64,000 nt of DNA, from NCBI GenBank assembly GCA_017525915.1, contig JAFXSC010000012.1, positions 62,001-126,000 of the forward strand, written 5' to 3'. The stretch's first letter is position 1. Each line of letters starts with the position of its first letter. Under the pieces are notes generated by a model that made no database searches, had not been told where the DNA came from, and was given only the letters and a program-made list of their open reading frames with translations. The position numbers and the translations under genes were made by a program. Below, one piece after another: positions 58,172-64,000 of the stretch. Source of the DNA: Ruminococcus sp. (GTDB lineage: Bacteria > Bacillota > Clostridia > Oscillospirales > Ruminococcaceae).

Positions 58172-59557
58172 TTATTCTGTTCTGACCGCGCTGCCATTGC
58201 TGCTGACCGCGGTCACTGTGATATCATCAGGACTTATCTCCTCCTCTGAGGAGATGTACATTGAGAAGCCGTTGTCGCTGCTGCCTTCACTGAAAACGCC
58301 GTCATCGAAGCAGTTGAACGCCTCGTAGGTCTTTCCGCCAACGGTGACGTATATAACTGCGCTGTCGCTGCTGAAATAGCTGTCCGGAAGAACTCCGCAG
58401 ATATGCGTGAGCATACCGTTCTTTTCAGCCTTTATGACAACACCCTCACGCGTGCCGGCAGTCGGCTTGATGCCGCTTATATCAGCCTCGGGAGCATTCA
58501 TGAGCGGCGCGTACTTCTGAAGGTTGCCGAGATTTCTCTCGACTATCTCGATAATGACCGTCTTTCCCTTTACATCGGTAAGGCGGTAGGGTACAGCTCT
58601 TGAAAATTCAGCCGATGCAAAGCATTCAGCCATATAAGGGAGGATAGCCTCGCCGTAGGAATCGCGGAACATAAGGAGCTCCCCTTCCCCGCCGGCACAC
58701 ACCGTTTTTATTGTGATATCGTCGAGAGCCTTGAATCTTCCCTGATAATTGTAGGTATACTCATAATCGTTGTAGACGTTGGTATCCTTTGCTTCCTCAG
58801 CAGGATAGAGCATAGCCGCAAGGTCGCCGAGACGGTCATTGCGCGTGTACCAGCCGTTTCCTGCCGGGCAGCTCTCTCTGCCGAGCATATCCATAAGGCT
58901 CACATGACCGACATAAGCGCCAAGGTTGTTCCAGTGGGTATCGGTCTTGTGGTAGAGCGGAATGCTCGATGTAGTCTCGACAAGTTTCTGCTTCATATCG
59001 CAGAACCAAGTGCTGCCGCTGAGTTTTTCCGCAAGCCTTTCGTAATTGCTCCTGTTGTCACTCGGGACATAGTTGAAGGGCATATGCTCCGAGTAGACGG
59101 AGTTCTTGTTCGGAGCAACGGTGAATATGAACTCCGCACCGTTATCGCTGCAATATCTGCTTATCAGGTCAATGTTGTGGCAGATATTGTTCACACCGCG
59201 CTCGCTGAGAGTGTTTATCCTCAGGAAATCGTCAACGGTCTTGCCGTAGTAGAGCCAGCCGTCGCTCCCGACTATTACATCGGAGTTAGCAGATGTACAG
59301 AACAGCGCTGAACGCAGTCTGCCGTCCGCGGTAACGAGCTGCTGACGCAGAGCCATATGGTCCGAGAACCAGTCCTCGAACTGGCTGAAATAATCGAAAT
59401 TGAGGCTTCCGTCCTCGGTTTTTGCCTTCGGGAAGGAAGCAAGCGTGCGCTTTTCCTTGTTGGAGCTGTTCCTGAACACCGGCATGAGCGCCGAAGGTAC
59501 AAGGCATACTCCCACAAAAACCGCCGCGTAGAGGCGGTATAAAACGTTCTTGTTCAT
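58172..59557 (-). CDS. AlgJ/AlgX-like SGNH-type acetyltransferase component
   Basis: The 461-residue protein has one N-terminal membrane anchor (about 6-28) and an outside domain of the AlgJ/AlgX/DltD-like SGNH type: the Asp-His motif in KTDTHWNNLGAY, the nucleophile Ser in FRDSYGEAILPY, and SDVIVGSDGWLYYG near 95. In known systems these proteins take acetyl groups from the MBOAT partner and put them on an extracellular polysaccharide. A beta-rich extra domain of about 100 residues forms the C-terminus. It begins 9 bp after the MBOAT gene, with GGAGG 5 bp before the start. Confidence 0.87.
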   Translation of the reverse strand: MNKNVLYRLYAAVFVGVCLVPSALMPVFRNSSNKEKRTLASFPKAKTEDGSLNFDYFSQFEDWFSDHMALRQQLVTADGRLRSALFCTSANSDVIVGSDGWLYYGKTVDDFLRINTLSERGVNNICHNIDLISRYCSDNGAEFIFTVAPNKNSVYSEHMPFNYVPSDNRSNYERLAEKLSGSTWFCDMKQKLVETTSSIPLYHKTDTHWNNLGAYVGHVSLMDMLGRESCPAGNGWYTRNDRLGDLAAMLYPAEEAKDTNVYNDYEYTYNYQGRFKALDDITIKTVCAGGEGELLMFRDSYGEAILPYMAECFASAEFSRAVPYRLTDVKGKTVIIEIVERNLGNLQKYAPLMNAPEADISGIKPTAGTREGVVIKAEKNGMLTHICGVLPDSYFSSDSAVIYVTVGGKTYEAFNCFDDGVFSEGSSDNGFSMYISSEEEISPDDITVTAVSSNGSAVRTE

Positions 59558-59566
59558 GTCCGCCTC

Positions 59567-60973
59567 CTAAAATCTGAAATATATGAACGGGTTGTAGGTC
59601 GCTGATGAAAGTGCCGCAATGCAGACGAAAAGCATTGCAAGGGACAGCACATACGAGCATACCTCCCCTGCTGCGGCAGTCCGCTCTGACTCCATTCTGC
59701 CGCGGAGCTTCTGCACAACAGGCATTGAGAATATCACTGCGAACACCAGCATTATCAGGTACATCGGTGTGAGCTGGCTCAGCAGCATCGAATGCTCTGC
59801 GCTTCCGCCTGACGACGGGCTGAACATCTTTCCTATGAAGCGGCAGGCTTCCGTGAGGTTATCCGCGCGGAAGAATACGAATGCTATGAGCGTTACGAAC
59901 ACCGCATAGATATGCCGGAAGGGTCTGAGCCACTTCTTCGGTTCAAGTATGCTGTAAGATTCAAGCATCATGAATGCGCCGTTGAGAAGTCCCCACACTA
60001 TGAAGTTGAGGCTCGCACCGTGCCAGAGACCTGTGCAGAAGAAAACGATGAGCTTGTTCATCGCTGTTCTCACCTTGCCCTTGCGGTTGCCGCCGAGCGG
60101 GATATACAGATACTCCTTGAACCATGTTGACACGGAGATGTGCCATCTGCGCCAGAATTCCTGCATACTCTGCGATATATACGGGTAGTTGAAGTTCTCG
60201 CGGAAGGTGAAGCCGAACATCAGTCCGAGACCGATAGCCATGTCGCTGTAACCGCTGAAATCGAAGTATATCTGGAAAAGATAGGATACAGCGCCGAGCC
60301 ACGCAATTCCCATGGACACATTGTCAGCGCCGAGACCGTAGGCATAATCAGCCGCGACCGCCATAGTATTCGCTATGAGCAGCTTCTTGGAAAGCCCGAA
60401 GATAAATCTCCTTATGCCCTGAGCGGTCCTCTCGGGAGTACACTGCCTGTGGTCTATCTGGTCGGCAAAGTCGTAATACTTTACGATAGGTCCTGCAACG
60501 AGCTGCGGGAAGAAGGTTATGTACAGCGCAAGCTTGTAGATGTTGCGCTGGACGTATTTCGGCTCCTTATAGGCGTCGATGACGTAGGACATAGCCTGGA
60601 ACGTATAGAAGGATATGCCTATCGGGAGCGCTATTTTAGGCACCGCCACGCTCACGAACGGCAGCTTGTTGAGCATTTCCGCACCGAAGCCGGCATACTT
60701 GAATATACCGAGCATGGTGAGATTTGCCGCTATCGCCGCCGCGAGCACCGGCTTCTTCGCCTTCGACTTTCCGCCCATGACAAGTCCGAACAGGTAGTTC
60801 ATGACTATGGATATGAGCATCAGGACTACTGCCTTCGGTTCGCCGAAGGTGTAGAACAGAAGGCTGAAAACCAGCAGCAGCACGTTCTTCGCTGTAACAC
60901 CGGGTATCACCCGGTAGAGTATGTATACTGCCGTCAGGAATATGAAAAGGAATACGGGACTGCTGAAAACCAA
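59567..60973 (-). CDS. MBOAT-family membrane O-acyltransferase (AlgI/DltB-like)
   Basis: The 468-residue protein has about ten membrane spans and the MBOAT core: NYPYISQSMQEFWRRWHISVSTWF cut to WRRWHIS, YIPLGGNRKG, and the catalytic His in GLWHGASLNFIVWG. Family members pass an acyl group across the membrane. The start is a TTG: it yields the typical VFSSPVFLFIF opening and GGGGGAG lies before it. The AlgJ-like partner is next, so O-acetylation of a surface or secreted glycan is the probable task. No alginate genes are present. Confidence 0.93.
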   Translation of the reverse strand: MVFSSPVFLFIFLTAVYILYRVIPGVTAKNVLLLVFSLLFYTFGEPKAVVLMLISIVMNYLFGLVMGGKSKAKKPVLAAAIAANLTMLGIFKYAGFGAEMLNKLPFVSVAVPKIALPIGISFYTFQAMSYVIDAYKEPKYVQRNIYKLALYITFFPQLVAGPIVKYYDFADQIDHRQCTPERTAQGIRRFIFGLSKKLLIANTMAVAADYAYGLGADNVSMGIAWLGAVSYLFQIYFDFSGYSDMAIGLGLMFGFTFRENFNYPYISQSMQEFWRRWHISVSTWFKEYLYIPLGGNRKGKVRTAMNKLIVFFCTGLWHGASLNFIVWGLLNGAFMMLESYSILEPKKWLRPFRHIYAVFVTLIAFVFFRADNLTEACRFIGKMFSPSSGGSAEHSMLLSQLTPMYLIMLVFAVIFSMPVVQKLRGRMESERTAAAGEVCSYVLSLAMLFVCIAALSSATYNPFIYFRF

Positions 60974-60988
60974 TACAGCTCCCCCTTA

Positions 60989-61729
60989 TCAGTAGTTGAG
61001 TTCGTAATCTATCTGAGATACGGTATCTCCGTTCATCGTCAGATATAAGTTGTAGCTTCCCTTGTTGTAGAGTATATCTCCGTTGCCCTGAACCATGCCG
61101 GTGCCGTAAGCAGCCTCAGCAGCGCTCTTGGACGATCCGACTGTAATGCCCTCGGGAGTGGAGTAATTACTGCCTGTTATCGCAACAGTTGCGGCATAGT
61201 AAGTGCCGGACTGGCAGTAGCAGTCTACCTTCAGACCGTTGAACTCATAGACGTAGGAATTGCCGTCGTCACCGATAGGCATACAGGCTGGTGCCATATA
61301 TGTCATGCTCGGGGTTCCGAAGACGTCTGTTATCTCGCTGATCTCAGTGCCCAGGTAGTAGGAGCCGTTCACGGCTGTGCCCGAAGGTGCCTGTGTGGGA
61401 GCCTCGGTCTGACGCTCTGTGGGAGCTTCTGTCTGCTTTTCTGTGACCTCCTCAGTCTGCTTCTCAGTTGCTTCCTCTGTCTGATTTTCGGTATCAGCCT
61501 CAGTTGAGCCCTCTGATGAAGCTTCAGTGGACTTCTTTGTTGTCTTCTCCGAGGTCTTTTCCTCAGAGGAAGCTTCAGTGTTTTCTGATGAAGCCTCAGT
61601 CGAAGCCTTTGTTGACCGTGCTGTGTCAACAGTAACGGAATCACTTCCGCTTCCGACCTCTCCGCACGATACGGACGCCGCCGCAAGCATAAGCGCTGCT
61701 GCCGCGATAGCTGTTATTCTTCTTTTCAT
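60989..61729 (-). CDS. Lipoprotein with Glu/Thr/Ser-rich linker
   Basis: The 246-residue protein has a lipobox (LAAASVSC; Cys22), then a low-complexity linker (about 35-118) rich in T, E, S, K and Q with repeated TEKQTE, TEAPTE units, and a C-terminal domain (about 125-246) with STPEGITVGSSKSAAEAAYG and NLYLTMNGDTVSQIDYEL, which resembles the small BamE/SmpA-type or DUF-like fold of lipoproteins. It should be outside the membrane on a long stalk. GGAGG lies about 8 bp before the ATG. It starts 25 bp after the transglutaminase-like gene and ends 15 bp before the MBOAT gene. Confidence 0.82.
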   Translation of the reverse strand: MKRRITAIAAAALMLAAASVSCGEVGSGSDSVTVDTARSTKASTEASSENTEASSEEKTSEKTTKKSTEASSEGSTEADTENQTEEATEKQTEEVTEKQTEAPTERQTEAPTQAPSGTAVNGSYYLGTEISEITDVFGTPSMTYMAPACMPIGDDGNSYVYEFNGLKVDCYCQSGTYYAATVAITGSNYSTPEGITVGSSKSAAEAAYGTGMVQGNGDILYNKGSYNLYLTMNGDTVSQIDYELNY

Positions 61730-61754
61730 ATTTTCTTTCCTCCGTTATCCTGTC

Positions 61755-64000
61755 TCATGAAAAATCAGGATAAATATAATCTGAGAATGTGTAGCCGCTT
61801 CCGGTAGCCCAGCCGCCGCAGGACGGTACACGGTTGGGGGTCTCAAGCTCCCAGTCCTCAATGCCGTAATAGCCGTTGCAGGTATCGTAATTGAGCCATT
61901 TGCCGTCGATCTTTACCTGATTCCAGTAATGCTCGCCCGAACCTCTGCCTGTACCGTAAACTATGCGGCATTCAAGTCCGCACTGCTGGAAAAGAAGGGC
62001 AGTCTCAGCTGCGTAGTAATAGCAGGTGATGTAGTAATTGTCGAGGGCATAGTTTGCGAAATAAGTCCAGCCTGTTGCTGCTATCTGTGCGCGAGACCTT
62101 GTAGCCTCTATCTCCTTGTACTTATTGTGGGTGATGATATAGTTCCATGCAGTAGTAAGTGTCTTTCCGCCGTTTGCTTCGAGAATGTCGTTAGCCCTCT
62201 GCTGGATAGCGCTGAGTTTCTTGCCGACACCGTTCTCATCGAAGAAGTAGCCCTCATATGACTGATTCTTTGCCATAGCGCCGCTGCCCTCGATGAAGTA
62301 ATAGATTTTGCCGTCTATCTCCTGTAAGCCGAACTGCATCACGCCGCCCTCGCCGAAGAGGTAAGTGCCGTCCGCGAGCTCTATAAGTCCCTCCTGAACG
62401 ATTCCTTCCTCGTTCATGTAATACTTCTTGCCGTCAACGAGAACTCTTCCTGTGAGCATCTTGCCGCTGTCATCGAAGAAGTATTTGTTTTCATCAATTA
62501 CCTGCCAACCAGTAACAAGTGCAAAATCTTCGGGACTGAAATAGTATGTACCGTCATCGAGCTTGACAAAGCCGGACATGATAACGCCGTCCTCGCCGAC
62601 ATAATACTTCTTGTCGCCGTACTTGCGGCGTCCGACGAGCATCTCGCCCTTGTCCGAGAAGAGGTAATTCTTTCCGTCTATCTCGGTAACTCCGGAAGGA
62701 GTTGCAAGTGTGTCAGCATAGTAGTAGTGCATGGTATTCTGGACCATCTGCCAGCCGGTCTGGATAACGCCGTTCGCATCGGCAGTGTAGTAAGTGCCGC
62801 CGACCTGGAACTCTCCGGAATATCTTCCGTTTTCAGCGTCGGAATAGTACCAGTCAGTGCCGAACTTCATGAAGCCTACCTGTCTGGTATAGTCTTCCGG
62901 ATAATAGTAGTAGAACTTTTCTCCGACTTTTGCCCATCCCTTTGCAAGAGCACCGTTTTCATCCGCGAAATAGAAGCTTCCGTCAAGCTCGAACTCTCCG
63001 GTCTTTCTTCCTCTCTCGGAATCCGTATAGCAGAGGTTTTCACCGTCTGCGATGAAACCGGTTATCGTATAGTAATTAACAGGGTCAAAATAGAACCACA
63101 CGCCCTTGACCTGTTCCCAGCCTGTAACGAGAGCGCCTTTATCATCGGCAAAATAATGCTTGCCGTCAAGGGTGAGTATGCCAATGTGCCTGCCGTTCTC
63201 GCCATCTGCATAGCACATCTTTTCGCCGTCCGGGAAGAAACCGGTCTGAGCGGTATGATCCTCGGGGCTGAAATAGTAATACTTGTCGCCGCTGAGCGTC
63301 CAGCCGGAAGCAAGAACGCCGTCCTTATCGGCAAAGTAGCTCTTTTCGTCAACAGTGAACGCTCCTGTGAGCATTCCTTCCTTCGGGTCGATATAGTAGT
63401 CCTTGTCGTCAACGGTAAGGAAGCCCTTCACGAAAGCGCCGTCCTCTCTGTAATAGAAGCGCTTTCCGTCAACCTCCTGCCAGCCGGTAGCAAGGGTATA
63501 GTCCTCGCTGCTGAAAACAAAGGGAGTGCCGTTGATATCTACTGCTCCGGAAGCAAGAGTGCCGTCCGCATTCACGAAGTAGGTCTTGCCGCCGCTTTTG
63601 ACAACGCTCTCCTCACGCAGGAGAGAGCCGTAAGACTCATCGAGATAATAGCCCTTGCCTTCGCCGTCGATGAATACGCCCTTGAGCTTGCCCTCCTCGC
63701 GGTCCAAGTAGTATTTGTCACCGTTATAGTCGAGCCAGCCGTATACTGCCTTGCCGGTCTCGGGCGAGAAATAATATCTTGTGCCGAGGACTGTTCTCCA
63801 GCCGGTCCTGAGCACTCCCGATTCCGAGAAAAGGTATTCCTGACCGCCTATGGTCTGCTCACCGGTAAAGAGATCACCGTTTGCATCTGTGCAGTATATC
63901 CTGCCGCTTTCGTCCTTCGACCATGTGTAGGCAGGCTTTTTGCCGTTCTTTGCCGCAGCATCTTCTGCTGCAGAGGAAGTCATCGGTACTGCTGCAAGAG
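61755..64000 (-). CDS. Secreted protein with wall-binding-type repeats and a transglutaminase-like domain; 5' end outside window
   Basis: The frame is open to the window edge. The first residues visible (LAAVPMTSSAAEDAAA) look like the end of a signal peptide, so an inner Met is not the true start. About 540 residues are choline/glucan-binding-like repeats (GWQEVDGKRFYYREDGAFVKG type, roughly 24-25 residues each with Gly, Trp and Tyr). The last 170 residues are transglutaminase-like: Cys in YYITCYYYAAETALLF, His in GSGEHYWNQVKID and Asp in WLNYDTCN. Cross-linking or peptidase activity on surface protein is possible. First visible gene of the surface operon. Confidence 0.88.
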   Translation of the reverse strand, partial: LAAVPMTSSAAEDAAAKNGKKPAYTWSKDESGRIYCTDANGDLFTGEQTIGGQEYLFSESGVLRTGWRTVLGTRYYFSPETGKAVYGWLDYNGDKYYLDREEGKLKGVFIDGEGKGYYLDESYGSLLREESVVKSGGKTYFVNADGTLASGAVDINGTPFVFSSEDYTLATGWQEVDGKRFYYREDGAFVKGFLTVDDKDYYIDPKEGMLTGAFTVDEKSYFADKDGVLASGWTLSGDKYYYFSPEDHTAQTGFFPDGEKMCYADGENGRHIGILTLDGKHYFADDKGALVTGWEQVKGVWFYFDPVNYYTITGFIADGENLCYTDSERGRKTGEFELDGSFYFADENGALAKGWAKVGEKFYYYYPEDYTRQVGFMKFGTDWYYSDAENGRYSGEFQVGGTYYTADANGVIQTGWQMVQNTMHYYYADTLATPSGVTEIDGKNYLFSDKGEMLVGRRKYGDKKYYVGEDGVIMSGFVKLDDGTYYFSPEDFALVTGWQVIDENKYFFDDSGKMLTGRVLVDGKKYYMNEEGIVQEGLIELADGTYLFGEGGVMQFGLQEIDGKIYYFIEGSGAMAKNQSYEGYFFDENGVGKKLSAIQQRANDILEANGGKTLTTAWNYIITHNKYKEIEATRSRAQIAATGWTYFANYALDNYYITCYYYAAETALLFQQCGLECRIVYGTGRGSGEHYWNQVKIDGKWLNYDTCNGYYGIEDWELETPNRVPSCGGWATGSGYTFSDYIYPDFS
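62270..63960 (-). repeat. Tandem cell-wall-binding-type repeats (coding)
   Basis: More than twenty degenerate repeats with Y/F-Y, G-W and D-G spacing fill this part of the transglutaminase-like gene. They resemble the CW_binding_1 and glucan-binding repeat families. Confidence 0.85.

Noticed and set aside
60140-61048. 302-codon plus-strand open frame
   Set aside because: Antisense to the MBOAT gene; no domain, no ribosome site.

Overview
The window looks like a chromosomal piece of a cellulosome-producing gut Ruminococcus (Bacillota, Oscillospiraceae). Ruminococcus champanellensis or a close relative is my best guess. The reasons are six dockerin-bearing secreted proteins, threonine-rich linkers, the CBM22-GH10-CBM22-dockerin-GH43-CBM6 and CBM4-GH9-dockerin-GH16 enzyme layouts, strong AGGAGG ribosome binding sites, classical TTGACA/TATAAT promoters and a moderately GC-rich codon pattern. 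This assignment is inference; no rRNA lies in the window.

Layout. 1-6.1 kb (minus): miaB-mutL-small membrane protein-miaA-hfq-HlyD-like, a tRNA-modification, mismatch-repair and RNA-chaperone operon from one promoter. 6.2-9.6 kb (minus): a 1094-residue secreted leucine-rich-repeat protein with three dockerin-like regions, then an AT-rich orphan and tRNA-Gln. 10.6-12.3 kb (plus): a lipid kinase, a tiny C39-like protein and a structured RNA candidate. 12.3-21.4 kb (minus): htpG with a CIRCE operator, ilvE, ylbF-mutS-unknown-radical SAM, and alr. 21.6-26.6 kb (plus): a SLOG protein, an LCP-like/TatD/PP2C operon and a dockerin-bearing SGNH esterase. 26.7-28.5 kb (minus): a flavin reductase with two rubredoxins, and fructose-bisphosphate aldolase. 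28.7-33 kb (plus): a methionine synthase split into a reactivation protein and a catalytic protein, plus a phosphoesterase. 33-34.6 kb (minus): mtnN and a dockerin protein. 34.8-36.8 kb (plus): metG.

37.1-44.7 kb (plus) holds the most unusual locus. It is a tight five-gene cassette: a HerA/FtsK-type ATPase, a C39/papain-like cysteine peptidase with a very acidic tail, an unknown protein, an Hsp70-fold ATPase with a non-canonical C-terminal half, and a small unknown protein translated from an overlapping TTG. I know of no described system with this composition. It is followed by tRNA-Gly(CCC), whose 3' edge is repeated 113 bp downstream. An EAL-domain c-di-GMP phosphodiesterase comes next.

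47.4-57 kb (plus) is a plant-cell-wall cluster: the GH10/GH43 xylan enzyme, a cytoplasmic GH5, an AraC regulator and the GH9/GH16 glucanase. The GH5 and GH9/GH16 genes share a conserved 43-bp upstream element ending in the -10 box. 57.3-64 kb (minus) is a surface operon: a transglutaminase-like protein with wall-binding-type repeats (5' end outside the window), a lipoprotein, an AlgI-type O-acyltransferase, an AlgJ/AlgX-type protein and a dockerin protein. No scaffoldin, integrase, transposase, CRISPR array or rRNA was found.
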